From Oleiagrimonas sp963817755 (GTDB lineage: Bacteria; Pseudomonadota; Gammaproteobacteria; Xanthomonadales; Rhodanobacteraceae), in the NCBI GenBank assembly GCA_963817755.1, contig CAWFPB010000003.1:682001-746000 (forward strand): 64,000 nt of DNA. The letters run 5' to 3'. The notes below the pieces were generated by a model. That model saw only the letters and a list, made by a program, of their open reading frames with translations. It ran no database searches and was not told where the DNA came from. Position 1 is the stretch's first letter. Every line of letters starts with the position of its first letter. The translations under genes and the position numbers were made by a program. Of this stretch, positions 45,960 to 54,824 are shown in pieces.

Positions 45960-47162
45960 TCAGCGGGACGGCGACCCCACGCGATAGGCGCCGATGTGAC
46001 CCTCGACGTCCTCGACGTAGATCATGTTGCCCACAACCACCGGCTGCGAGCGGATCGCGTCGTGGGAAAAACGGTCGCGGGCGGCCAGTTTGCCGTCACT
46101 CAGCTGCAACCAGTGGACGTAGCCCTTCAGGTCACCGACCGCCACGTACTTGCCGACCACCGCCGGTGCGCTCAGCCAGCGCCACTCCAGCTTGTCCTGC
46201 TTCCACAGGTCGCTGCCCGAACTCTTGTCGAAGGCCCACACGTTGGAATGCGAATCGACACCGACCAGCGTGTTGCCACCAAAGTCGAGCGACGTGTACG
46301 TGGAGAACTTGCGATGCCAGCCGGGGCGCCCACTGGCACCGTCGATCTGGGTCAGGTTGCCGTGGTAGGCACCCGCGTACAGCGTGTTGCCGTCGAAAAC
46401 GACACCGATGTCGGCATCGTCCAGACGCTGGATTTCGGTACGCCCCTCGCCGTTCGCCAGCGGCAGGTCCCACAGCTTTTCGCCATTGTCCAGGCGTACG
46501 GCGACCAGCTTGCCGTCATCGGTGCCCAGGAAGATCACGCCATGCGCAACCAGCATCGGTCCGTTGCCGCGCAGGCTCAGCGCGGGCACGGTGTCCTGGT
46601 CGTACAGCCAGACCTGCTTGCCGGTCTTGGTGTCGAAGGCATAGACGTTGCCATCGTTGGTCCGGACCACGGTCAGCTTGGAAAGAACGACCGGCTGGGT
46701 GATGACCTCCGAGGAGACGGTCGCCATCCAGCGCTGCTTGCCGGTCTTGGCATCGAAGGCGTAGACATGGCCATCCAGCGTGCCTACCACGACCATGCCG
46801 CTCCCGACAGCGGGACCACCGGAATAGCGTACGTCCTTGCGCTTCTTGTCGCCGCCCCAGCCGAACAGGCCATGGGTACGGCCCTTGTTGCGCCAGAGGG
46901 TCTTGCCGGTTTGCGCATCCAGCGCCTCGATCACGCCGTCCGTGCTGGCTGCGTAGATGACTCCGCCCTCGTAGGCCGGACGCATGCGTACGCCCGAGTC
47001 CTGCGCACCGTCACCCACGTCCTCTTTCCAGACGCGCTTGACCGTCACGGTGGGAGTGAACTTGGTCAGTTCACGTGGCGGTTGCACGTTGCTCTTCTTG
47101 CGCGAATGGCAAGCGGCCACTGCAAACGCCGACAGAACGGCCATCAGGATAATACGTTTCAT
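45960..47162 (-). CDS. bamB: Outer-membrane assembly lipoprotein BamB
   Basis: BamB is the beta-propeller lipoprotein of the BAM complex that inserts outer-membrane proteins. The N-terminus carries a lipobox (LSAFAVAACHS) after a short signal peptide. Eight PQQ-like blades follow with A..G...W motifs such as ALDAQTGKTLWRN, AFDAKTGKQRWMA and AFDTKTGKQVWLY. Length 400 fits. The ATG at 47162 overlaps the end of the yfgM-like gene by 4 bases, indicating coupling. Confidence 0.95.
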   Translation of the reverse strand: MKRIILMAVLSAFAVAACHSRKKSNVQPPRELTKFTPTVTVKRVWKEDVGDGAQDSGVRMRPAYEGGVIYAASTDGVIEALDAQTGKTLWRNKGRTHGLFGWGGDKKRKDVRYSGGPAVGSGMVVVGTLDGHVYAFDAKTGKQRWMATVSSEVITQPVVLSKLTVVRTNDGNVYAFDTKTGKQVWLYDQDTVPALSLRGNGPMLVAHGVIFLGTDDGKLVAVRLDNGEKLWDLPLANGEGRTEIQRLDDADIGVVFDGNTLYAGAYHGNLTQIDGASGRPGWHRKFSTYTSLDFGGNTLVGVDSHSNVWAFDKSSGSDLWKQDKLEWRWLSAPAVVGKYVAVGDLKGYVHWLQLSDGKLAARDRFSHDAIRSQPVVVGNMIYVEDVEGHIGAYRVGSPSR

Positions 47163-47815
47163 GCGCCCTGCTTCCTGGCCGGAGCCAGATTGTCGAATTT
47201 CATGCGCACGCTTTCGTACTGCGGCGCATCCTTGCCGTAGGCCTGCATTGCGGCCTGGTAGGCCTTGCGAGCATCAGCGGCCCGCCCTAGCTTGACCAGC
47301 ACATCGCCACGCAGTTCCCCGGCAACGGCGGCATAGTCGCCCTTGGGCATGGCATCGAGCACGGCCAGCGCCTGCTTGGCCTTGCCCAGGGCCAGTTCGA
47401 CTCGTGCCAGGCGCATGGACATGAGGGACTTCATGGCGCCATGCTCGCCATCGGCATGGTCGCGTGCCCATTCAAGCGACGCACGGGCATCGGCCAGCTT
47501 GTCGTTCTCGACCTGGTTGGCCGCACGCGCGGAAGCGGCGAACACCGCGTAGGGCGAGTCGGCGTAATCCTTCAGCATCACGGTGACCAAGGCATCGGCT
47601 GCGCTGTCCTTGCCAGCGGCATAGGCCTGCTTGATGGCGCCGAACTGCGCGGCTGCGGCGGCACGATGCTGGGCCTGGTGGCCGCGCCACTGCTTGTAGC
47701 CGAAGATCAGCACCAGTCCGAGCACGATGCCCACGGCTATGGACAGGCCATTCTGGCGCAGCCACTCCTGGAGGCGTTCGCCCTGTTCGTAATCGTCGTA
47801 TGCGTCGAAAGCCAT
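47159..47815 (-). CDS. yfgM: YfgM-like TPR ancillary protein of the SecYEG translocon
   Basis: This 218-residue inner-membrane protein has an N-terminal cytoplasmic stretch (YDDYEQGERLQEWLRQNG), one membrane helix (LSIAVGIVLGLVLIFGYKQW) and a periplasmic TPR_21-type domain. YfgM of E. coli links the translocon to periplasmic chaperones. The position directly upstream of bamB and der is conserved in gammaproteobacteria and supports the call. Confidence 0.9.
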   Translation of the reverse strand: MAFDAYDDYEQGERLQEWLRQNGLSIAVGIVLGLVLIFGYKQWRGHQAQHRAAAAAQFGAIKQAYAAGKDSAADALVTVMLKDYADSPYAVFAASARAANQVENDKLADARASLEWARDHADGEHGAMKSLMSMRLARVELALGKAKQALAVLDAMPKGDYAAVAGELRGDVLVKLGRAADARKAYQAAMQAYGKDAPQYESVRMKFDNLAPARKQGA

Positions 47816-47976
47816 GCTTCACCTGTCAAAGCCACACACTCGGCGCTCCGGAAATCCGGAGCGGAAGGCGCGCGGATGGATTGTGTCGAAAACGCCGCCG
47901 GTGCGGCGAAAACCCGCAAAGGATAACCGATGCGTGCGGCAGGCGATACCGCCGCGCATACCGTCACGCGCCGATC

Positions 47977-48034
47977 CCGGCCCCACCGCTACCGGGGCCG
48001 GTCTCCGTACGTGTTGACACTGCGAACGTACGGT
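47977..48034 (-). terminator. Tandem hairpins after rodZ
   Basis: Two hairpins follow the rodZ stop within the 219-base gap to yfgM. One has an 8-bp stem CCGTACGT/ACGTACGG (48006-48034) directly at the stop codon, the other an 8-bp stem CCGGCCCC/GGGGCCGG with a 9-base loop (47977-48001). Neither has a strong T-tract, so factor-dependent termination or transcript stabilisation is as likely as intrinsic termination. The rest of the gap shows nothing. Confidence 0.5.
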
Positions 48035-49108
48035 TCAGCTGTCGTCCGGCTGGACGCTGCCGTTGTTCTGGATATCGAAATGCGCCACGTTTGCACTGCG
48101 GTACCGATCCAGGGCCAGAGGTTTGCCGTCGACTTGGACTTGGGCCCCGCTGGCGTTGCCGATACGGACGTTGAGCACCTGGCTGCTGTCGTAGACCCGA
48201 CGGGTACCAGCCGGAAGCAGTGCATATTCGAGATGCTTGCCGGTAGCCGTGGTGATTTCCACCCAACTGGGTTGCAGCAGGGTCAGGACCAGGTGCGTCG
48301 ATGCTGGCATCGGTGCAGCCTGCTTCGCCGGTTGCACGGCATCGTCCCTGGACACGTTCGGCACAAGCTTGCCGGACTCCAGGGCGCTGAATGGTGCAAT
48401 CGAAGCCATCAGCGGTTTCTGTCCATCACTGGATGGCTTGGCGTCCGGCTGTCGCGGTCCGGCGGACGCCGGCTTGACGGAAGCCGACGTGTCCGACACG
48501 TTGCCGGTGCCGGCCACCAATTCGGTCGATTGTGCGCTGACCGGCGTGGCATTGAGTGGCGCCAGGCGCGCGATGTCACGCTTGAGCACGCCGTTGAGGC
48601 CTAGCCAGACCAGCGGCACGACGATTACCGCGGTGAGCACGACATAGGTCAGGGCGTTGGAATATCGGTGGATACCGAGTCGCCAGGCCGGCATGGACTG
48701 CGTCGCCACGAGTTCGGGCTGCCGGGGAGCGAGTGATTCGATCTGGGCCTCGACGTGGGTTGCTTCCAGCCGCACGTGGGCCGCGTACTTCTTCAGGTAA
48801 CCCTTGAGGTAGACCGAGTAATCGATCCCCTCGTAATCGTCCGACTCGAGTTTTTCCAGGAGCCGGACCGGCAGGTGCAGGACCCTGGCGCAGTCCTGCA
48901 GCGACATGCCGTGTCGCTCCCTGGATGCGCGCAGGCGCTGGCCGAACGAGGGTAGCGACTTGTCCGGTTCCGGTTCGGGGCCGAACTCCGGAGCATCAAG
49001 CGCGCTCGTGGTCGAGTCGCATGGATTTCCTACCGGATTCCGGGACGTGAATGGATGTTCCCCCTGCCCCTGATCCTTCAACTGCATGGATTCATCTTGA
49101 TTCATCAT
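48035..49108 (-). CDS. rodZ: Cytoskeletal protein RodZ
   Basis: RodZ links MreB filaments to the envelope and sets rod shape. An N-terminal XRE-type helix-turn-helix (FGQRLRASRERHGMSLQDCA, DYEGIDYSVYLKGYLKKYA) spans about residues 55-125. A membrane helix (ALTYVVLTAVIVVPLVWLGL) lies near 155-175, then a Pro/Ala/Ser-rich periplasmic linker and a C-terminal beta domain (LLQPSWVEITTATGKHLEY). Length 357 is normal. It starts 2 bases after the pilW stop, so it belongs to the rlmN-pilW-rodZ unit. Confidence 0.93.
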   Translation of the reverse strand: MMNQDESMQLKDQGQGEHPFTSRNPVGNPCDSTTSALDAPEFGPEPEPDKSLPSFGQRLRASRERHGMSLQDCARVLHLPVRLLEKLESDDYEGIDYSVYLKGYLKKYAAHVRLEATHVEAQIESLAPRQPELVATQSMPAWRLGIHRYSNALTYVVLTAVIVVPLVWLGLNGVLKRDIARLAPLNATPVSAQSTELVAGTGNVSDTSASVKPASAGPRQPDAKPSSDGQKPLMASIAPFSALESGKLVPNVSRDDAVQPAKQAAPMPASTHLVLTLLQPSWVEITTATGKHLEYALLPAGTRRVYDSSQVLNVRIGNASGAQVQVDGKPLALDRYRSANVAHFDIQNNGSVQPDDS

Positions 49109-49110
49109 GT

Positions 49111-49869
49111 TTAATGGGTGTCGATGGACTGCGCCTGATCCGAATCCGGGAATTTGGCCAACAGTCTCTTTTCGTAGTTCCGGGCTCCCTCCTCGTCGCC
49201 CAGACGTTTTTCGATCTTGTATCCCAGCATCAGCGACGCGGGATTGGGATGCCCGAGGGCATCGAAGCGCTGGAGGAAGGCACGGGCCTCGAAGGCCTTG
49301 CCCTGCTCGAGCAATACGCCAGCCAACTGGAACAGCGCATCGCCGTTGTTCGGATTGATCGCCAGCGCCCGGCGATAATCCTTCTCTGCCGCTGGATAGT
49401 CGTTTTTCTTCAGCAGGCAGCGTCCTGCATTGCTCAGTGCAATGTCCTTGGTGTTGTAGAACGGATCGCGCACCGCGGTTTCAAAATACGGCAGTGCCTG
49501 GTCCACCTTTCCGATTCTGCACAAGAACACGCCCAGATTGTTGTTCGTGTCGCCATTTTTGGGCATCAGTTCCACTGCACGGCGGTAATGCTCCTCGGCT
49601 TTGCCGTTCTCGCCGATGCGCGCATAGATGGTGGCGATGACGGTCTGTGCCGGGGTGTAGCGGTCATCGAACTTCAACGCCCGCTTGAGCTTGTCCAGGG
49701 CCTGCTTGAGATCGCCATGCTGCATGTACTGCTGGCCGAGCTCGGTGTGGATGCGGGCGGCATCCTTGTCGTTGACCTTGCGGGTGGAGAAGCCGTTGCC
49801 CGAGGATGTCGCGCAGCCGGCCAGGGCCAGCACCATCAATCCGGAGAACAGCCAACGATCAAGCCGCAT
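49111..49869 (-). CDS. pilW: Type IV pilus biogenesis/stability lipoprotein PilW (PilF)
   Basis: This outer-membrane lipoprotein assists multimerisation of the PilQ secretin in type IV pili. The signal peptide ends at a lipobox (GLMVLALAGCATSS). Six TPR repeats follow (for example IHTELGQQYMQHGDLKQALD and NNLGVFLCRIGKVDQALPY). The ATG at 49869 has AAAAGGA about eight bases upstream; the alternative at 49878 touches that site and is less likely. The start overlaps the 3' end of rlmN by 11 bases. Confidence 0.92.
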   Translation of the reverse strand: MRLDRWLFSGLMVLALAGCATSSGNGFSTRKVNDKDAARIHTELGQQYMQHGDLKQALDKLKRALKFDDRYTPAQTVIATIYARIGENGKAEEHYRRAVELMPKNGDTNNNLGVFLCRIGKVDQALPYFETAVRDPFYNTKDIALSNAGRCLLKKNDYPAAEKDYRRALAINPNNGDALFQLAGVLLEQGKAFEARAFLQRFDALGHPNPASLMLGYKIEKRLGDEEGARNYEKRLLAKFPDSDQAQSIDTH

Positions 49870-50974
49870 GGATCGCATCCTTTTCCAGTTGTTTGCGAAA
49901 TTCCGAGGAACGCCGGGTGCGATCGAGCACCTGGCCCTTGAGCTGGCCGCACGCCGCGTCGATATCGTCGCCGCGCGTGCGGCGCACGGTGGCGATCACG
50001 CCGGCCTCGTTGAGGATACGCCGGAAGGCCTCGATCTCGGCGGCTCCGGACCGCTCGTAGCGGGTCCCCGGGAAGGGATTGAACGGGATCAGGTTGACCT
50101 TGCTGGGCAGCCGGCGCATCAGCTTGACCAGCTTGCGCGCATGCTCGGGGTGGTCGTTGATCCCCTTCATCAGGGTGTACTCGAAGGTGATCGACGCGCG
50201 GGGACGCGAGCTGATGTAGCGCTTGCAGGCGGCCAGCAGCTCGTCGATCGGATATTTCTTGTTCAGCGGCACCAGCGTGGTGCGCAGTTCGTCGGTGGGC
50301 GCATGCAGCGACACCGCCAGCGACACGTCGGCCACTTCGGAAAGCTTGTCGATCTGCGGGACCAGGCCCGAGGTCGACAGCGTCACGCGCTTGCTGGCCA
50401 GGCCGAAGCCGAGGTCGTCGCGCATCAGGTTCATCGCCGCCACGACAGGGTCGAAATTCATCAGCGGCTCGCCCATGCCCATCATCACCACGTTGGTGAT
50501 GCGCCGGTGCTGGTGCGGCACGTTGCCCAGATACTTCGCGGCAACCCAGACTTGGCCGATGATCTCGGCGGTCGACAGGTTGCGATTGAAACCCTGCGTG
50601 GCAGTCGAGCAGAACGTGCAGTTGAGGCCGCAGCCGACCTGCGAGGACACGCACAGCGTGCCGCGCGTCGGTTCGGGGATGTAGACCGTCTCGATGGCGT
50701 TGCCACCGGTCATGCCCAGCAACCACTTGTGCGTGCCGTCGGTCGAGCCCTTCTCGAAAAGGGTGTCCGGCGGTCCGACAAAAGCGACCTCGGCAAGCTT
50801 GCCGCGAAGCGACTTGCCGAGGTCGGTCATGCGTTCGAAGTCGTTTTCCAGACGGTGATAGATCCACTTCATCACCTGGTCCGCGCGATACGGCTTCTCG
50901 CCCAGCTGCGCGAAGTAATCACGCAGACCCTGGCGGTCGTAGTCGAGCAGATTGGTTTTCACCGTCGAGCTCAC
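49859..50974 (-). CDS. rlmN: Dual-specificity 23S rRNA/tRNA adenine-C2 methyltransferase RlmN
   Basis: This radical-SAM enzyme methylates A2503 of 23S rRNA and A37 of some tRNAs through a methylated cysteine. The cluster motif CGLNCTFCSTATQGFNRNLS, the SAM-site VVMMGMGEPLMNFD, and the C-terminal loop (RRTRGDDIDAACGQL, with the methyl-carrying cysteine) are present. The GTG at 50974 gives 371 residues, the family length, with AGGAAA upstream; the open frame beyond it, to 51088, overlaps ndk antisense-like sequence and is not family-like. Confidence 0.95.
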   Translation of the reverse strand: MSSTVKTNLLDYDRQGLRDYFAQLGEKPYRADQVMKWIYHRLENDFERMTDLGKSLRGKLAEVAFVGPPDTLFEKGSTDGTHKWLLGMTGGNAIETVYIPEPTRGTLCVSSQVGCGLNCTFCSTATQGFNRNLSTAEIIGQVWVAAKYLGNVPHQHRRITNVVMMGMGEPLMNFDPVVAAMNLMRDDLGFGLASKRVTLSTSGLVPQIDKLSEVADVSLAVSLHAPTDELRTTLVPLNKKYPIDELLAACKRYISSRPRASITFEYTLMKGINDHPEHARKLVKLMRRLPSKVNLIPFNPFPGTRYERSGAAEIEAFRRILNEAGVIATVRRTRGDDIDAACGQLKGQVLDRTRRSSEFRKQLEKDAIHAA

Positions 50975-50996
50975 GATTTCATTTCCTGCATGGTGT

Positions 50997-51422
50997 TCAG
51001 CGCGGGCAAAGCTCCGTCGCGGCGAAGAAGTAGGCGATCTCGTTCGCGGCCGTCTCCGGCGCATCCGAACCGTGCACCGCATTGGCATCGATGGAATCGG
51101 CGAAGTCGGCGCGGATGGTGCCGGCGGCCGCTTCCTTCGGGTTGGTCGCGCCCATCAGCTCGCGGTTCTTCATGATGGCGCCCTCGCCTTCCAGCACCTG
51201 GATCATCACCGGGCCGGAGATCATGAACTCGACCAGCGCGGCGAAGAACGGACGCTCGCTGTGAACGGCATAGAAGCCTTCCGCCTCGCTGCGCGAGAGA
51301 TGCTTCATCTTCGCGGCCACGACCTTCAGGCCGGCCTTCTCGAAACGGGAATAGATGTCGCCGATGACGTTCTTGGCGACGGCATCGGGCTTGATGATCG
51401 AAAGGGTGCGCTCCAGCGCCAT
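50997..51422 (-). CDS. ndk: Nucleoside diphosphate kinase
   Basis: Ndk transfers the gamma-phosphate from ATP to other NDPs by a phosphohistidine intermediate. It begins MALERTLSIIKPDAVAKN. The active-site histidine lies in NAVHGSDAPETAANEIAYFF. Length 141 is exact for the family. It is the first gene of the ndk-rlmN-pilW-rodZ series. Confidence 0.97.
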   Translation of the reverse strand: MALERTLSIIKPDAVAKNVIGDIYSRFEKAGLKVVAAKMKHLSRSEAEGFYAVHSERPFFAALVEFMISGPVMIQVLEGEGAIMKNRELMGATNPKEAAAGTIRADFADSIDANAVHGSDAPETAANEIAYFFAATELCPR

Positions 51423-51635
51423 GCAAAGTGCTCCGGTTGTCGGTTACGGGATGAATACAAACGGGCCGGCTTCCCCAAGCCAGTCACCGTACCACCAAAC
51501 ATGTGAAAAATTCGGCATTTGGTCCCCTAAAGCTTGACAGATTCTAGACCAAGCGCAAGTCCGTTCCGCCGGCGGGACCTTGATGGCGCGGATTCGTTTC
51601 CAACGTTTGACCTTCCACGGCGGCCGGCCTATGCT

Positions 51636-51651
51636 TCAAACGATCGTTTGA
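51636..51651. promoter_or_regulatory. PsrA/FadR-type TetR operator
   Basis: A perfect 16-bp palindrome, TCAAACGATCGTTTGA, lies 30 bases before the TetR start. It fits the G/CAAAC-N4-GTTTG/C pattern known for PsrA of Pseudomonas, whose sequence the downstream regulator resembles. Negative autoregulation, with control of the following fad genes, is inferred. A half-site GTTTGA also occurs at 51605-51610. Confidence 0.8.
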
Positions 51652-51680
51652 CCCGTGACAGCGTGCCGGAGAACAGCCAC

Positions 51681-52295
51681 GTGCCCAGCTCCCAGTTTTC
51701 CACCAAGCAGCGCATCCTGGAGGCTGCCGAAACCCTGTTCGCCCGGCACGGATTCGCCGGCGCCTCGTTGCGCCAGGTGACTTCGGCCGCCAACGTCAAC
51801 CTGGCCGCAGTGAACTATCACTTCGGATCCAAGGACAAGTTGATCGAGGAAGTGTTCCGCAGACGCCTGGACGAGCTCAACAGTCGACGCCTGAAAGCAC
51901 TTCAGGCGCTGGAAGAGAACGCCACGCTGGAGGATGCCCTGGCCGCCTTCATCCGGCCGGCCCTGGACCTGGCGCACGAGGGCGAGGGCGGCGGTGCGTT
52001 CGTCCGCGTGCTGGCGCGCGCCTACGCCGAGCACAACGACCAGTTGCGCAAGTTCCTGTCCGAGAACTACGGCCACGTGCTGAAACAGTTCGCCAAGGTG
52101 TTCTCCCAGCAGCTGCCGGACCTGGACCGCGAGGAACTGTACTGGCGCCTGGACATCGTGGCGGGCGCGCTGACCTACGCCATGGCCGACTTCGGCATCA
52201 TCCAGCGCCGCGCCGAGGTCAGCGAACGCCAGCATCGCGAACAGGCCATCCAGCACCTGATCCGGTTCGCCGCGGCCGGCCTGCGCGCCAGCTGA
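51681..52295 (+). CDS. PsrA-like TetR-family regulator of fatty-acid metabolism
   Basis: This 204-residue TetR repressor has an N-terminal HTH (RILEAAETLFARHGFAGASL, RQVTSAANVNLAAVNYHFGS) that closely resembles PsrA, the long-chain fatty-acid sensor of pseudomonads, and a C-terminal helical ligand domain. The GTG at 51681 follows GGAGA at a good distance; the reading frame is open further upstream but through the operator. The gene is followed after 70 bases by the fadB-type gene and then fadA, so acyl-CoA or free fatty acid is the likely inducer. Confidence 0.85.
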   Translation: MPSSQFSTKQRILEAAETLFARHGFAGASLRQVTSAANVNLAAVNYHFGSKDKLIEEVFRRRLDELNSRRLKALQALEENATLEDALAAFIRPALDLAHEGEGGGAFVRVLARAYAEHNDQLRKFLSENYGHVLKQFAKVFSQQLPDLDREELYWRLDIVAGALTYAMADFGIIQRRAEVSERQHREQAIQHLIRFAAAGLRAS

Positions 52296-52365
52296 AACCC
52301 CTTCCCCTGCCCGCCCCGGCCGGTCGTCGAGGCGGGCATTGACGCATTTGCAATCGGAGATAGGC

Positions 52366-54739
52366 ATGACCACCAAACCGCTACGCATCCGCAAGGCCGC
52401 GGTGCTCGGCGCCGGCGTCATGGGCGCGCAGATCGCCGCGCACCTGACCAACGCCGGCATCGAGACCGTGTTGTTCGACCTGCCCGCCAAGGACGGCCCC
52501 AAGAACGCCGTCGCCGTGAACGCCATCAAGCACCTGGGCAAGCTCAAGCCGGCCCCGCTGGGCGAGAAGTCGCTGGCCGCCGCGATCGTGCCGGCCGACT
52601 ACGACGAGCACCTGGGCCAGCTCGCCGACTGCGACCTGGTGATCGAGGCGATCGCCGAGCGCATGGACTGGAAGCTGGACCTGTACAAGAAGGTGGCGGC
52701 CCACCTGCCCGAACGTGCGGTGATCGCCTCCAACACCTCGGGCCTGTCGATCAACACCCTGGCCGAGGCGCTGCCGGAGAACCTGCGCCACCGATTCTGC
52801 GGCGTGCACTTCTTCAACCCGCCGCGCTACATGCACCTGGTCGAGCTGATCCCGAACAAGGCCACCGACGCCGGCGTGCTGGAAGGCCTGGAAGGCTTCC
52901 TGACCACGGCGCTGGGCAAGGGCGTGGTCATCGCCCGCGACACGCCCAACTTCATCGGCAACCGCATCGGCGTGTTCTCGATGCTGTCGACGATGTACCA
53001 CACCACGAAGTCGGGCCTCGGCTTCGACGTGGTCGACGCGCTCACCGGCCCGGCCATCGGCCGCCCCAAGAGCGCCACCTACCGCACCGCCGACGTGGTC
53101 GGCCTGGACACCATGGCGCACGTCATCCAGACCATGGCCGACACCCTGCCGGACGACCCCTGGCACAAATACTTCAAGGCGCCCGAGTGGCTGTCCGCGC
53201 TGATCGACAAGGGTGCGCTGGGCCAGAAGGCCGGCGCGGGCTTCTACCGCAAGAACGGCAAGACCATCGAGGTGCTGGACCTGGGCAAGCAGGACTACGT
53301 CGCCCGCCGAGCCGAAGGCCTCCGACGAGGTCGCCGCCATCCTCGCCATCAAGGACCCGGCCGAGAAGTTCGGCAAGCTGCGCGCCAGCGAGGATCCGCA
53401 GGCCCAGTTCCTGTGGGCCTGCTTCCGCGACCTGTTCCACTACACCGCCTACCACCTGGGCGACATTGCCGAGACCGCGCGTGACGTCGATTTCGCCATC
53501 CGCTGGGGCTACGGCTGGAAGCTGGGTCCGTTCGAGACCTGGCAGGCCGCGGGCTGGCAGCAGGTGGCCGGCTGGATCGCCGAGGACATCGCCGCCGGCA
53601 AGGCCATGAGCGACGCGCCCCTGCCCGACTGGGTCAGCGACGGCCGCCGCGGCGTGCACCACGCCGACGGCTCGTTCTCGCCCGCGCAGGGCAAGGACCT
53701 GCCGCGCTCGTCGCACCCGGTCTACGCGCGCCAGCTGTTCCCCGAGACCATCCTCGGCGAGAAGGCGCCCGAGGGCACCACGCTGTGGGAGAACGACGGC
53801 GTGCGCCTGTGGACCCTGGGCGAGGACGGCATCGGCATCCTGTCGTTCAAGACCAAGATGCACACCGTCAACGACGCCGTGCTCGACGGCATCCAGCAGG
53901 CCATCCGCGTGGCCGAGGATCGGCTGGACGCCATGGTGATCTGGCAGCCCGACGGCCCGTTCTCGGCCGGCGCCGACCTCAAGGGCGCGCTGGGTCTGCT
54001 CCAGGACGGCAAGCTGGCCCAGTTCGAGGCCATGATCGCCAACTTCCAGGCCACCAGCATGGCCATCAAGTACGCGCAGGTGCCGGTGGTCGCGGCGGTG
54101 CGCGGGCTGTGCCTGGGCGGCGGCTGCGAGTTCCAGATGCATTCGGCGCGCACCGTGGCGGCCTTCGAGAGCTACATCGGCCTGGTCGAGGCCGGCGTCG
54201 GCCTGCTGCCCGCCGGCGGCGGCCTGAAGGAAATCGCCACGCGCTGCTCGGCCGCGCCGGTCGGCGACGCCTTCGACAACGTCAAGCGCTACTTCGAGAC
54301 CGTGGCCATGGCCAAGGTCGCCGGCTCCGCGCTGGAGGCGCAGTCCTTCGGCCTGCTGCGCGCGTCCGACGTGGTGGTGTTCCACAACGACGAGCTGCTG
54401 TACGTGGCCAAGCAGCAGGCCCGCGCCCTGGCCGAGTCCGGCTACCGCCCGCCCCTGCCCGCGCGCCACGTGAAGGTCGCCGGCGACGTCGGTACCGCCA
54501 CCTTCAAGGCCCAGCTGGTCAACATGCTCGAAGGCTACTTCATCTCCCCGCACGACATGGAGATCGCCAGCCGCATCGCCGACACCCTGTGCGGCGGCCA
54601 GATCGAGCGCGGCAGCGAGGTCGACGAGGCCTGGCTGCTGGAACTGGAGCGCAAGCACTTCGTGGCCCTGGCGCAGATGGAAAAGACCCAGGCCCGCATC
54701 GCCCACACCATGAAGACCGGCAAGCCGCTCAGGAACTGA
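52366..54739 (+). CDS. fadB: 3-hydroxyacyl-CoA dehydrogenase/enoyl-CoA hydratase, with apparent frameshift
   Basis: This two-domain beta-oxidation enzyme has the FadN-like order, dehydrogenase first. The NAD-binding motif VLGAGVMGAQIAAHL is at the start, SNTSGLSINTLAEAL and NFIGNRIGVFSML follow, and the hydratase domain is C-terminal (FSAGADLKGAL, RGLCLGGGCEFQMHSA, GLLPAGGGLKE). The frame of 52366-53305 ends family-like at LDLGKQDYV and resumes in the neighbouring frame as AEPKASDEVAAILAIKD. One extra base in GTCGCCCGCCGAG near 53300-53312 explains it. The whole would be about 790 residues. Because all other parts are conserved, an assembly error or very recent lesion is likely. A CGGAGA site precedes the ATG. 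It forms an operon with fadA. Confidence 0.85.
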
Positions 54740-54777
54740 GCATCGGGATAGGTCAGGCACCGGAACGGCATCCATTG

Positions 54778-54805
54778 CCGATTCCCCATTCCCTATTCCC
54801 CATTC
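54778..54805. repeat. Heptanucleotide repeat array before fadA
   Basis: Four heptads of form CCNATTC (CCGATTC, CCCATTC, CCTATTC, CCCATTC) run in tandem in the 85-base gap between the fadB-type gene and fadA, followed by a proper AGGAACGAG ribosome site. They have the same 7-base period as the guaBA repeats but a different core. Confidence 0.85.
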
Positions 54806-54824
54806 CCGATCGAGGAACGAGATC

